Assembly (NCBI GenBank): GCA_964581605.1
Contig: CAZOPF010000001.1
Span: 62,001 to 126,000 of the forward strand
Direction: 5' to 3'
DNA: 64,000 nucleotides
From: CAADGU01 sp964581605
Lineage (GTDB): Bacteria; Chloroflexota; Anaerolineae; Promineifilales; Promineifilaceae
Shown: positions 44,005-52,357 of the stretch, piece after piece
Layout: every line of letters starts with the position of its first letter
How positions within the stretch are numbered: the stretch's first letter is position 1
Position numbers and translations under genes: made by a program
Notes under the pieces: model-generated
Database searches by the model: none
What the model was told of the DNA's origin: nothing
Seen by the model: the letters and a program-made list of their open reading frames with translations, nothing else

Positions 44005-45474
44005 TTGGAATTACAACACGATTGGCTTCTCAGCCGGGTGCAGGCAGCACCTACCCAAATGGCCTTGTGGATGGGCGAGCGGCAGTGGAGCTATGCCGAA
44101 CTAAACCACCTGGTGAACGGTTGTTGTGCCCGGCTGGCGGAGATGGGAGTACGGCCGTATGACTTTGTGGGCGTCCTCATGCCCAATTCACTGCTCTATG
44201 TCTGCCTGGTTCACGCCCTGGCGCGGCTGGGTGCGGTGCTGGTGCCCCTGAATACGCGCCTGACGCCCGCTGAATGGCAGTGGCAGGCGGAGCATGTGGG
44301 CTGCAAACTGGTGTTGTGTGCGCCAGAGATAGTGGCGACGGAGCAATCCCCCATTCGCCTGGAATTGATGGATGAGACATGGTTGGTTGGGGAAACGGCC
44401 GTGCCTTCGGCCGTCAGTTTTTCGCTGGATCGGATACAGGCGGTGGTGTTTACATCGGGCACATCAGGACGGCCGAAAGGGGCCATGCTCACCTTTGCTA
44501 ACCATTTTTACAGCGCCCTGGCTTCGGCGTATGGCCTGGGGGTGCAGCCGGATGATCTCTGGTTAAGCTGCCTGCCGTTGTACCATGTGGGTGGGCTGGC
44601 CGTTATCTGGCGCAGTTGTCTGGCGGGCACGGCCGTAGACCTGCACCCCAAATTTGACCTGACGGCCGTAAACGACAGCCTGAACCACAAACCCATCACG
44701 CTCATCTCTCTGGTGCCTACCATGCTGGCGCGGTTGCTGGAAAGCCGGGCAAGCTGGCCGGAGACGCTGCGATTGGCGCTCATTGGCGGGGCCGCGCTGC
44801 CGCCAGATTTGCTGGCCGCGGCGTTGCGGGTGGGTGTGCCCATTGCCACCACGTATGGGCTAACGGAAGCGGCGTCGCAGGTGGCGACGATGCGCCCGGA
44901 AGATGTCGAACGCAAACCAGGCAGTGTGGGACGGCCGTTGCTTTTTACCACCGTGCGTATAATGGACGACGACGGCCGTGAGTGCCCCCCTGGCGAAATT
45001 GGCGAAATTGTGGTCAGCGGCCCCACCGTGATGGCCGGATATTGGGATGAAGCGACATTAGCTGACAATACATTTCACACCGGGGACATGGGGTATGTGG
45101 ATGGGGATGGTGATTTGTGGGTGGTGCAGCGGCGCAGCGACCTGATTGTGACGGGTGGTGAGAATGTATATCCGGCGGAAGTGGAGGCGGTGCTGAAAAG
45201 CCATCCAGCGGTGACAGCCGTTTGTGTAGTGGGGCTGCCAGATGCGGAATGGGGACAGGTGGTCGTGGCGGCAGTGGTGGTGGGGAAGGCGGGTACGGCC
45301 GTGACCGCCCAGGAACTCACCCACTTTTGCCGGGAACGTCTGGCCGGTTACAAAACCCCCCGCCAGATTTACTTTGTAGACGACCTGCCCTTAACTGCCT
45401 CCGGTAAAATTGCCCGGCCAGAAGTAGCGCAGATAGTGGGGATACGGAATGCCGGAGTATCGTCCTCGTTGTAA
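44005..45474 (+). CDS. menE: O-succinylbenzoate-CoA ligase-like acyl-CoA synthetase
   Basis: A 489-residue adenylate-forming ligase. The AMP motif is VFTSGTSGRPKGAML, then LPLYHVGGLAVIWR (typical of MenE), the TYGLTEAASQ box, HTGDMGYVDGDGDLWVVQRRSD, and the C-terminal lysine segment PLTASGKIAR. MenE joins CoA to o-succinylbenzoate in menaquinone synthesis; other men genes are not nearby, so a different acyl substrate remains possible. The start is TTG 44005, supported by GAGGAC 6 nt upstream. The infA terminator lies directly before it, so it needs its own promoter or read-through. Confidence 0.8.
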   Translation: MELQHDWLLSRVQAAPTQMALWMGERQWSYAELNHLVNGCCARLAEMGVRPYDFVGVLMPNSLLYVCLVHALARLGAVLVPLNTRLTPAEWQWQAEHVGCKLVLCAPEIVATEQSPIRLELMDETWLVGETAVPSAVSFSLDRIQAVVFTSGTSGRPKGAMLTFANHFYSALASAYGLGVQPDDLWLSCLPLYHVGGLAVIWRSCLAGTAVDLHPKFDLTAVNDSLNHKPITLISLVPTMLARLLESRASWPETLRLALIGGAALPPDLLAAALRVGVPIATTYGLTEAASQVATMRPEDVERKPGSVGRPLLFTTVRIMDDDGRECPPGEIGEIVVSGPTVMAGYWDEATLADNTFHTGDMGYVDGDGDLWVVQRRSDLIVTGGENVYPAEVEAVLKSHPAVTAVCVVGLPDAEWGQVVVAAVVVGKAGTAVTAQELTHFCRERLAGYKTPRQIYFVDDLPLTASGKIARPEVAQIVGIRNAGVSSSL

Positions 45475-45497
45475 AGCCGCCACGCTTACTTTATAAT
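45469..45497 (+). promoter_or_regulatory. Promoter of the lipoprotein-PP2C pair
   Basis: TTGTAA (45469-45474, overlapping the menE stop), 17-nt spacer, TATAAT (45492-45497). An ATG 6 nt after the -10 opens a six-codon frame whose TGA overlaps the lipoprotein ATG. Confidence 0.65.
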
Positions 45498-45520
45498 CCC
45501 TCCATGCTGAGGAGAGGATT

Positions 45521-47314
45521 ATGAGACAAACTGTGATTGTTCTATTGGCTTGCGGGTTGATTTTTCTGCTGGTCGCTTGTGGCGATCTGGCCAGTGAAAT
45601 TGTAGGCGCTACCGCTACACCAGAGAGACCAACAGATACCCCACCAACTGCCACGCTCCCCCCTACGACTGAACCAACAGCTACCCAATCTGTTTCTACC
45701 GAGGTACAACAAGGCATTGCGGCCGTAGACAGTGTGGATGTGCAAATGATGGAATCGTTCCCCGTGCAGGTAAACGCCCGGGCACAGGGTAATTTGCCAG
45801 ATGGCTGCACCCTTATTGAGCAGAGTCGTGTTGAACAACAAGAAAACACCTTTGTTGTCACCATTTCCACCATTCGGCCGGCCGATATGCTTTGCACCCA
45901 GGCGGTTGTGCCCTTTGAGGAGATCGTGTCGCTGGATGTGGAAGGGCTGCCTGCGGGCACGTATACGGTAGATGTGAATGGAGTCACCACCACCTTTACT
46001 TTGGATGTAGACAATGTGCAGCCAACCGAACCGGCCGCCACGCCTACCGTTGCAGACTCAGCCAGTGCCATCATCAACGGCCGTGTCTGGCATGATCTCT
46101 GCACTGTTCTCACCGATGAAACTGGTGGGCAAATTGCTCTTTCCACCGGTTGTGTGCCGCTCAATGAAGGTACAGCCTTTGAGGCAAACGGCCGTCTGGA
46201 AGATGGCGAACCAGGCATAAGCGACATCACCGTGAGCCTGGGCAGTGGCCCATGCCCGGCCGACGGTCTGGCCACCACACTAACCGATGCCGATGGGGAT
46301 TATCTGTTTGAGGGATTGACGGCCGGTGATTACTGCGTCTCCATTGACACGGAAGCGGCCGAAAATGCGGCCATGCTGCCTGGCGTCTGGACGTATCCGG
46401 GGGTTAATGTGACGGCCGTTACCCTGGCCGATGGTGAAATCAAAACCGATGTCAACTTTGGTTGGGACTTTGCTCAACTGCCTGAACCAGACGTAGACCT
46501 GGCCAATTGCACCAACAGTATGGCTTTCCTGGCCGATCTGAGCATTCCAGACGACACGGTCATTGCCCCCGGCGAAACTTTTGAAAAGGGCTGGCGGCTG
46601 CGCAACAGCGGTACCTGCCCCTGGACAACCGGCTATGCCCTCACCTTTGCTGGTGGCGAGCAAATGGGCGCACCGGAAACGGCCCCTCTGCCAAACCCGG
46701 TTGCCCCTGGCGAAGAAGTCAGCGTTTTTATAGATTTTGTAGCCCCGGAAACGGTAGGCACATACCGCAGTGATTGGTTAATGACAACGGCCGCCGGGCA
46801 GATTTTTGGTGTGGATGGTTTTGCCGACCAGGTGATCTGGACGCAAATAGTGGTTGGTGTGCCGGAGCCAACGGCCGAACCCAATTCGGCCGCCATTGGT
46901 GGTGTGGTGTGGGAAGATATCTGCTTTATCCGCGCCGATGGCTCCCCCTCGCCCGGTTGCGTGGAAATTGAAGGTACCGGCCAATTTCGGGGAGATGGCT
47001 CACTCATCAACGAGCCACGCCTGGCGGGTGTAACGGTGATATTGGCTGAAGGCGCTTGCCCGGATACCGGAGCGCCATTGGCTGATGCTATTTTACAAAC
47101 GGCCGTAACCGACGCCGATGGCCTTTACCGGTTTACGAACCTGGACGAAGGTCTGTACTGCGTCGCCATTGATGCCCTCAGCCCGGCCAATGTAAATCTG
47201 TTTATTCCAGGTAATTGGACCTGGCCGGCACCCGGCACTGGCGGCCAGGGCGTTAACCTGGCTGCTGGCGAGCAGCGCCTGGAAGTAGATTTTGGTTGGG
47301 ATTATCAGGAGTAA
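45521..47314 (+). CDS. Lipoprotein with SdrD-B-like repeats and NBR1-like Ig domain
   Basis: A 597-residue lipoprotein: lipobox LLVAC at residue 20, then a Thr/Pro linker. Two beta-sandwich units of SdrD-B or carboxypeptidase-regulatory type carry INGRVWHDLC...DADGDYLFEGLTAGDYC and IGGVVWEDICF...DADGLYRFTNLDEGLYC. Between them (about 325-445) is an Ig-like domain matching the NBR1 next-to-BRCA1 type: PGETFEKGWRLRNSGTCPWTTGYAL, then GTYRSDWLM. This combination recurs in Chloroflexota surface lipoproteins. GAGGAGAGG precedes ATG 45521. The PP2C gene starts 3 nt after its stop. Adhesion or scaffold function is inference. Confidence 0.8.
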   Translation: MRQTVIVLLACGLIFLLVACGDLASEIVGATATPERPTDTPPTATLPPTTEPTATQSVSTEVQQGIAAVDSVDVQMMESFPVQVNARAQGNLPDGCTLIEQSRVEQQENTFVVTISTIRPADMLCTQAVVPFEEIVSLDVEGLPAGTYTVDVNGVTTTFTLDVDNVQPTEPAATPTVADSASAIINGRVWHDLCTVLTDETGGQIALSTGCVPLNEGTAFEANGRLEDGEPGISDITVSLGSGPCPADGLATTLTDADGDYLFEGLTAGDYCVSIDTEAAENAAMLPGVWTYPGVNVTAVTLADGEIKTDVNFGWDFAQLPEPDVDLANCTNSMAFLADLSIPDDTVIAPGETFEKGWRLRNSGTCPWTTGYALTFAGGEQMGAPETAPLPNPVAPGEEVSVFIDFVAPETVGTYRSDWLMTTAAGQIFGVDGFADQVIWTQIVVGVPEPTAEPNSAAIGGVVWEDICFIRADGSPSPGCVEIEGTGQFRGDGSLINEPRLAGVTVILAEGACPDTGAPLADAILQTAVTDADGLYRFTNLDEGLYCVAIDALSPANVNLFIPGNWTWPAPGTGGQGVNLAAGEQRLEVDFGWDYQE

Positions 47315-47317
47315 CAC

Positions 47318-48082
47318 ATGGCCTCTCCCCCCTTCATCGTTGCTGCCCAAACAGAAGCCAAATTACCTGGCCACTCTGAGAATCAGGATTCAATTCACAC
47401 CAGCCTCTACACAGCCGGGCAAACAGCCTGTGGCCTCTTTATGGTGGCTGATGGGGTAGGCGGCCATAAGGATGGCAATCTGGCAAGCCAGACGGCCGTT
47501 GCCACCATCCACCATGCCATGCAGCCCCTGTGGGAACAAATTCCGGCCGTTCCTGCCCAGGCCGCCCAATTCTTGCAATCCCATCTCTATCAGGCCATTG
47601 TGGCGGCCAACGAAAAAATCTTTGCCCAGGCCAAAGAACAAAATGTGCGCATGGCCAGTACCCTCACCTGTGCGCTGGTGTGCGGCACATTGGCTGTCAT
47701 TGCCAACATTGGCGACAGCCGAACTTACCTCTACCGCAATCAGCAGCTAGAGCAAATTACAGTTGATCACTCGGTGGTGGATTGGTTGGTGCGGCAGGGG
47801 CATTTGTTGCCTGAGGAGGCAGCCAACCACCCGTACCGCAATGTGATCATGCACGCGCTGGGTTCACACGAAACACCAGAAGTGGACATTTTTCTACGAT
47901 GGTTGCAGCCGGGTGATATGCTGCTGCTGTGCAGTGATGGGGTTTGGGACACGTTGACTAATGAGGAAATTGCTGCCCGGCTACATGACAATACGCCAGA
48001 TACGGCCGTGCCCGCCCTCCTGGCCGCCGCTCAAGACCATTCTGATGACATTTCCCTCGTTATTGTGCAAATAACACCCTGA
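47318..48082 (+). CDS. PP2C-family serine/threonine phosphatase
   Basis: A 254-residue soluble PP2C (Stp-type) phosphatase. Metal-binding motifs: ENQD near residue 22, FMVADGVGGHKDG near 41, VIANIGDSRTYLYR, LLCSDGVWDTL and DDISLVIV. Length matches catalytic-domain-only enzymes that reverse Hanks-type kinase signalling; no such kinase is in the window. AGGAG precedes ATG 47318. It is directly coupled to the lipoprotein gene. Confidence 0.92.
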   Translation: MASPPFIVAAQTEAKLPGHSENQDSIHTSLYTAGQTACGLFMVADGVGGHKDGNLASQTAVATIHHAMQPLWEQIPAVPAQAAQFLQSHLYQAIVAANEKIFAQAKEQNVRMASTLTCALVCGTLAVIANIGDSRTYLYRNQQLEQITVDHSVVDWLVRQGHLLPEEAANHPYRNVIMHALGSHETPEVDIFLRWLQPGDMLLLCSDGVWDTLTNEEIAARLHDNTPDTAVPALLAAAQDHSDDISLVIVQITP

Positions 48083-48115
48083 CGGGCTTCTGTATCACAA
48101 GCCACATCCCTCTTT

Positions 48116-48562
48116 ATGCGTGCCTTGCTTCAACGAGTTTCCCATGCCTCAGTTACCGTAGGCGGCCGTATGATCGGCCAGATAGAGCGCGGGTTTGTCA
48201 TCCTCCTGGGCGTCACCCACAGCGACACAATGGCTGAAGCGGAATGGCTGGCGGCAAAGGTGGCCGGGCTGCGCCTGTTTGAAGATGAGGCGGGCAAAAT
48301 GAACCTGGCATTGGCTGATGTGGGGGGGAGCTTGTTGGTGGTGTCCCAGTTCACGCTGTATGGCGATGCCCAAAAAGGGCGACGGCCGTCATTTACGGCC
48401 GCCGCCCGCCCAGACCAGGCCGAACCGCTGGTAGACCACTTTTGCCAGCTATTGCGTGACGCCGGTTTTCAGGTAGCTACCGGCGTTTTTGGCGCACACA
48501 TGGATGTGGAAATTCATAACGATGGCCCGGTGACGTTGCTGGTGGAACGTGAGCGCATGTGA
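48116..48562 (+). CDS. dtd: D-aminoacyl-tRNA deacylase
   Basis: A 148-residue Dtd that removes D-amino acids (and glycine mischarged on tRNA-Ala) from tRNA. Both active-site motifs are present: SQFTLYGD (residues about 78-85) and the cross-subunit NDGPVT near 136. FGAHMDVEI is the usual lead-in. Length is normal. It follows the PP2C gene by 33 nt. Confidence 0.95.
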   Translation: MRALLQRVSHASVTVGGRMIGQIERGFVILLGVTHSDTMAEAEWLAAKVAGLRLFEDEAGKMNLALADVGGSLLVVSQFTLYGDAQKGRRPSFTAAARPDQAEPLVDHFCQLLRDAGFQVATGVFGAHMDVEIHNDGPVTLLVERERM

Positions 48563-48645
48563 AATTTCTCACTACTTCTGATAAAGTAGCGCCAGGGCCA
48601 TCTTCGGCCAGAAAATCCAAAAGATATGGAGCATTTCAAACGATT

Positions 48646-50091
48646 ATGAAGCGGTATAGCCTCCGGTATAGCCTTCGGTATAGCCTTCGGTATAGCCTCT
48701 CTGTTTTATTGCTGTTGTTGTTGGCAGGCTGTGGTGTGGATGTGCCAACGGCAACGCCGCCTGAGCCTGCGGTGGCGGCTCAGGTCAATACACAAACACC
48801 CATTGCCACCAACACGGCCGCCATGCCGACGGCCGTGCCCGCCACACGCACCCCCCTTCCTGAGCCAGCCACCGTTACCACCGTCCCCACGGGGGATGGT
48901 AAGGCGATGGCCCATACGCCCACGCATACGGCCGTGCCCGCCACCTCTGAAACAGTGGGTTTAACGCCATCAGCAACTGCCGGAACCGCCAACCCCACTG
49001 CTGCGCCCCCCACCGCTAACGCCACCGGCACAGCGGCCAGCACAGCTACCTCTGCCCCACCACCAGCCGGCAATGTGCCCATCCCGCCCGATAACAACTA
49101 TCCCGCCTTTGATGACCGGGTGGGCTGGGAGAATCGCATCATCGTCCCAGCCGGCTTTGATGTGAGCTATGTGGGGCGCACGGTGGGCAACCCCACCAGC
49201 ATTACCTTTGGCCCTGATGGGTTGTTGTATATTGCCATGCAGGCGGGCAGCATCCTGACGATGGATGACAATGGGAATGTGGGCACGTATGCCACCGGGT
49301 TCAATACGCCCACCGGCATTGCTTTCCGCCCTGGCACCAACAAGTTATACGTCTCTGACCGTGTTCGCAACGAGAATATAGGAGGCGAAGCGCAGGTTTC
49401 GATTGTAAATCAGGGGCAGTTGATTGGTGGGTTGCCTTGTTGTTACACCTATTTCCATTCGGCCAACGGCATCGTTTTTGGGCCAGATGGCTATGGCTAT
49501 GTAGGCGTAGGCGGCCGTGCTGACCATGGTGAGATTTTGGATGGCAGCGGCCGGCAGGATGAATTACATCCACTGGAAGCCAGTATCCTGCGGTTTAATC
49601 CTGATACTGGCGAGGTGACTGTGTATGCGCGAGGGTTTCGGAACCCTTACGACATTGCCTGGGATGGCAACGGTCAGCTTTGGGCCACAGATAACACCCC
49701 TGACTTTGACCCCCCGGAACGGCTGCACCGGGTGGTGGCGGGCGGTCTGCATGGCTACCCGTATTATGATTGTGATGTCTGTTTTAGCCCGCCTGAAGGG
49801 GTATCAGTTATTCCACCGCTGGTGACGTTTGTGCCCAGTTCGTCCCCCACAGGGGTAACAGCCTATCTGGCAGACCAGTTTCCGGGCTATTACAACAGTT
49901 TGTTTGTGACGTTGTGGAGTTCCTTTCAGGGGGCGCAAAAGGTGATGCACGTAGGGGCAGGTGGCTCTGTGCCCACGAATTTTGCCACCGGTTTTGCCGC
50001 GCCAATTGATGTGACTGTTGGCCCGGATGGCAGTTTGTATGTGGCCGACTGGGCGACCGGTATTATCTTCAAAATTAGTTATTCACAGTAA
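48646..50091 (+). CDS. Sugar/sorbosone dehydrogenase-like beta-propeller lipoprotein
   Basis: A 481-residue lipoprotein. The signal peptide begins MKRYSLRYSLRYSL, with four Arg-Tyr-Ser-Leu copies from a 12-bp repeat, and ends in lipobox LLAGC. A Thr/Pro/Ala-rich linker of about 120 residues follows. The rest is a six-bladed glucose/sorbosone dehydrogenase-type propeller: NPTSITFGPDGLLYIA, GFNTPTGIAFRPG, ILRFNPDTGEVTVYARGFRNPYDIAWD and DVTVGPDGSLYVADW. Members use PQQ or have unknown cofactors. ATG 48646 is preferred over a GTG at 48559 overlapping the dtd stop because it gives a standard signal peptide. Confidence 0.8.
   Translation: MKRYSLRYSLRYSLRYSLSVLLLLLLAGCGVDVPTATPPEPAVAAQVNTQTPIATNTAAMPTAVPATRTPLPEPATVTTVPTGDGKAMAHTPTHTAVPATSETVGLTPSATAGTANPTAAPPTANATGTAASTATSAPPPAGNVPIPPDNNYPAFDDRVGWENRIIVPAGFDVSYVGRTVGNPTSITFGPDGLLYIAMQAGSILTMDDNGNVGTYATGFNTPTGIAFRPGTNKLYVSDRVRNENIGGEAQVSIVNQGQLIGGLPCCYTYFHSANGIVFGPDGYGYVGVGGRADHGEILDGSGRQDELHPLEASILRFNPDTGEVTVYARGFRNPYDIAWDGNGQLWATDNTPDFDPPERLHRVVAGGLHGYPYYDCDVCFSPPEGVSVIPPLVTFVPSSSPTGVTAYLADQFPGYYNSLFVTLWSSFQGAQKVMHVGAGGSVPTNFATGFAAPIDVTVGPDGSLYVADWATGIIFKISYSQ
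48652..48699 (+). repeat. Four copies of a 12-bp repeat inside a signal peptide
   Basis: The unit CGGTATAGCCTT (last bases variable) is repeated four times in frame and encodes Arg-Tyr-Ser-Leu in the n-region of the lipoprotein signal. Copy number could change by slippage without shifting the frame. Confidence 0.9.
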
Positions 50092-50148
50092 GAAATTATC
50101 ATGAGAGGAGTGGGCATCCTCAGATGCCCCCCACCTGGGTTCAATGAT

Positions 50149-50898
50149 ATGGATGGGATTGCGGAAAGAGCAACGGCCGTTATGCAACGGATCGAACAGG
50201 CGGCGGCCCGCGCTGGCCGTGAACCGGCCGAGATTACCCTGGTGGCGGTGACCAAAACCTGGCCGCCAGAAACGGTGTTGGCGGCTTATGCGGCCGGGCT
50301 GCGCCACTTTGGCGAAAACCGGGCCGAGGAGCTGGCAGAAAAACGGCCGTACCTGGAAAGCCACCTTGGCCCCAACAGCGGCGCCGCCTGGCACCTGATT
50401 GGCACATTGCAGAGCCGCAAAACGACCCAGGCGGCCGCCTATGCCGATATGTTTCATGCGTTGGATCGGCTGAAAATTGCCCATCGGTTAGCACGAGACA
50501 TGGCGGCAAACGGCCGTCTGGCCATGGGTTTTGCCCTGCCCGTTTTCCTGGAAGTGAATGTTTCGGGGGAGGCTGCCAAATCGGGCTTTGACTGCACGAG
50601 ATGGGAGGAGGATGCGGCACAAACGGCCGTGTTACGTTCCGTTGCGGCGGAGATCAATGCTATGCCCGCTCTTTCATTGGCCGGATTGATGACTATGGCC
50701 CCCTGGAACGCTCCCATAGAAGAGATTCGGGCAGTGTTTTGCCGTACCCGGCAGTTAGCCACTCGCTTGCAAACAGACCTGCTCCTGGCTACCCCTCTTC
50801 AACTCTCCATGGGCATGACGGATGACTTTGAGGTGGCAATTGAAGAGGGGGCAACCCATGTGCGGATAGGGCGGGCGATTTTTGGCGAACGGCCGTGA
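50149..50898 (+). CDS. YggS-family PLP homeostasis protein
   Basis: A 249-residue PLP-binding TIM-barrel protein (YggS/PLPBP/YlmE) that buffers pyridoxal phosphate. Seen: RIEQAAARAGREPAEITLVAVTKTWP with the PLP lysine Lys36, FGENRAEELAEK, WHLIGTLQSRKT, LEVNVSGEAAKSGF, LAGLMTMAPW and LSMGMTDDFEVAIEEGATHVRIGRAIFG. ATG 50149 fits the family N-terminus; an in-frame ATG at 50101 would add 16 residues and also lacks a clear ribosome-binding site. Confidence 0.93.
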   Translation: MDGIAERATAVMQRIEQAAARAGREPAEITLVAVTKTWPPETVLAAYAAGLRHFGENRAEELAEKRPYLESHLGPNSGAAWHLIGTLQSRKTTQAAAYADMFHALDRLKIAHRLARDMAANGRLAMGFALPVFLEVNVSGEAAKSGFDCTRWEEDAAQTAVLRSVAAEINAMPALSLAGLMTMAPWNAPIEEIRAVFCRTRQLATRLQTDLLLATPLQLSMGMTDDFEVAIEEGATHVRIGRAIFGERP

Positions 50899-50903
50899 CA
50901 AAT

Positions 50904-51383
50904 TTAATTGTCCGTTCCCATCTCCCCACCACCCATAGCTGGCTCCACCACCTCACCGGTTACACGCATCGTGCCAGCCTTGGCAAACTCCAGTTCAAGT
51001 TCAACCTGTGTGCCTAATTCCAGAGCGGATTCTTTTTGCAGACACATCACATGCAAGCCACCCGGTGCCAGCGACACTGTCTCGCCGGCCGGTATTTGAA
51101 TCTGCCCACCCTCAACAGGCCGCATTACCATAACCCCATCTTCCATAACCATATCGTGCAATTCAATAACGCCGCAACCATCAAAACTGGCACCCACCAG
51201 AGCATCATCGCTGGTAGAACTATTGGTAATCTCCATCCAAAATGAACCAGTATCTGTAGGCAAGGTCATATTGGCCCGCACATTTTCTACGGTAATGGCG
51301 GCTGTTTCCGATTCGCCAGCATTACAAGCTGCCTGCACCAACAGGCTCAACCCTAACAAGGTAATTAATACTAATCGTTTCAT
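50904..51383 (-). CDS. PCuAC-type copper chaperone lipoprotein
   Basis: A 159-residue periplasmic Cu(I) chaperone of the PCuAC (DUF461) family, which delivers copper to the CuA site of cytochrome oxidase. Lipobox is VQAAC (Cys20). The copper motif H-x10-M-x23-H-x-M is complete: His76, Met87, His111, Met113. GGAG precedes ATG 51383. It lies downstream of the SCO gene with a hairpin between them and probably works in the same pathway. It converges with the YggS gene, with a 5-nt gap. Confidence 0.92.
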   Translation of the reverse strand: MKRLVLITLLGLSLLVQAACNAGESETAAITVENVRANMTLPTDTGSFWMEITNSSTSDDALVGASFDGCGVIELHDMVMEDGVMVMRPVEGGQIQIPAGETVSLAPGGLHVMCLQKESALELGTQVELELEFAKAGTMRVTGEVVEPAMGGGEMGTDN

Positions 51384-51428
51384 ACTTCAAATCTCCTTGG
51401 TCCATCAATTGTTTTTCTGATAATGCAA

Positions 51429-51447
51429 AATCGGCTCACAGCCGATT
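51429..51447 (-). terminator. Hairpin between SCO and PCuAC genes
   Basis: Arms 51440-51447 and 51429-51436 pair over 8 bp with a 3-nt loop; four T follow on the minus strand. It is a weak terminator or attenuator between the two copper genes. Confidence 0.6.
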
Positions 51448-51449
51448 CT

Positions 51450-52043
51450 TCATTCATTTTCAATTAAATACTGCACGTCTTTCAGCAAGGCAGCGGTGGG
51501 TGTCTCATGCGCATAAGAAAGGATAACATTGCCATTTCGGTCTAATAAAAAGAACCGGGATGTGTGGTCAACCAGATAGCCTGAGGCCTCTGTGCCTTCG
51601 TGCCGGTTGTAATAAAGCCCGAAGGGTTTACCCACTGCATCAATTGCCTCTTTGTCACCGGAAAGGCCCACAAAAGTGCTATCAAAATAATTCATAAACT
51701 CGGCCATCTTTTCTGGCGTGTCCCGCTCAGGGTCAACTGTGATCATGATCACAGCCATCTGGTCAGCGTTCTCACCTAAATCGGCCCTGACCTGCTTAAG
51801 CCTGCCCATTGTTACCGGGCAGACATCAGGGCAAAAGCGGTAGCCAAAATAAACGAATGTGTACTTGCCTTGAAAATCTTGTAAGCTCACTGGCCCATCA
51901 GCCGATAGCAAAGCCCTATCCGGTGCCGGCATCGGCACCGGCAGCTTTTCCCCGGCAAATTCATGGGCACGCTGGCAGCTGATGAGGCAGCAGCAAATCA
52001 GTAATACCATTCGTTTTGTCCACAGCAATCGTCTGTCAACCAT
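51450..52043 (-). CDS. SCO1/SenC/PrrC-family copper protein
   Basis: A 197-residue thioredoxin-fold SCO protein for CuA assembly. The metal site is complete: CPDVC (Cys71, Cys75) and His160 in YLVDHTSRFFLLD. FVYFGYRFCPDVCPVT and TVDPERDTPEKMAEF are family segments. The N-terminus (RMVLLICCCLISC, Cys23) is a lipoprotein signal. ATG 52043 is used; Met12 is an alternative start. A palindromic promoter region lies 55-100 nt upstream, and a perfect inverted repeat sits 15 nt before the start codon. Confidence 0.92.
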   Translation of the reverse strand: MVDRRLLWTKRMVLLICCCLISCQRAHEFAGEKLPVPMPAPDRALLSADGPVSLQDFQGKYTFVYFGYRFCPDVCPVTMGRLKQVRADLGENADQMAVIMITVDPERDTPEKMAEFMNYFDSTFVGLSGDKEAIDAVGKPFGLYYNRHEGTEASGYLVDHTSRFFLLDRNGNVILSYAHETPTAALLKDVQYLIENE

Positions 52044-52057
52044 TATGAGTACCTGTT

Positions 52058-52078
52058 GGGTGTGGAACTTTCACACCC
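52058..52078. promoter_or_regulatory. Inverted repeat in the SCO leader
   Basis: GGGTGTG (52058-52064) and CACACCC (52072-52078), perfect 7-bp arms with a 7-nt loop, between the promoter and the SCO start codon. It could be a second operator or a leader hairpin. Confidence 0.55.
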
Positions 52079-52096
52079 TGAGCGCCAGGTGGGCGT

Positions 52097-52146
52097 TATA
52101 ATCTGTGATTTATCACAAATTATATCAACATGGCGTTATCAATCAA
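52097..52146 (-). promoter_or_regulatory. Symmetric promoter-operator of the SCO-PCuAC genes
   Basis: Minus-strand -10 TATAAT (52119-52124) with TTGATT (52141-52146) 16 nt upstream. The predicted start falls inside a palindrome at 52104-52117 (TGTGAT-TT-ATCACA). On the other side a plus-strand TATAAT (52097-52102) mirrors the first at exactly the same distance, so 52097-52124 is symmetric at 12 of 14 base pairs. A repressor bound here would cover the start site. Confidence 0.65.
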
Positions 52147-52268
52147 AATGAAGTACCAGGGATGAGTCCGGCGCAAGGCGTTCAACTTTTGCCATCCATC
52201 AGCAATGACGGCCGCGAAAAAGCTGAACGGCTGGGGGGGGCATTCCGAAGAGGTAAGTAACCGTGCAG
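52125..52268. other. Spacer upstream of the copper promoter
   Basis: Part of the 314-nt region between the SCO gene and the regulator gene. The plus-strand -10 could transcribe this stretch, but only an 11-codon frame follows (ATG 52130). I see no gene, tRNA or known RNA here. Confidence 0.5.
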
Positions 52269-52334
52269 TAATTATGTAATTGAGTAATTTGGTAATTAGC
52301 CGCTTCAATTACTTAATTACCCAATTACCCAATC
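52269..52334. repeat. Period-8 AATT repeat hairpin
   Basis: TAATTGAG/TAATTTGG-type units face CAATTACT/CAATTACC-type units directly downstream of the regulator gene. Same family as 17853-17912 and 21604-21662. Confidence 0.85.
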
Positions 52335-52357
52335 GCCAACTTATTGGCAAACGATTA

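Noticed and set aside
52104..52117. CRP-type binding site
   Set aside because: The half-sites TGTGA and TCACA are separated by 4 nt, not 6, and no CRP-family regulator is in the window; kept only as an unassigned operator.
52120..52308. 62-codon minus-strand frame upstream of the copper promoter
   Set aside because: Its N-terminal codons translate the AATT repeat and no ribosome-binding site is present; it would also cover the predicted promoter.
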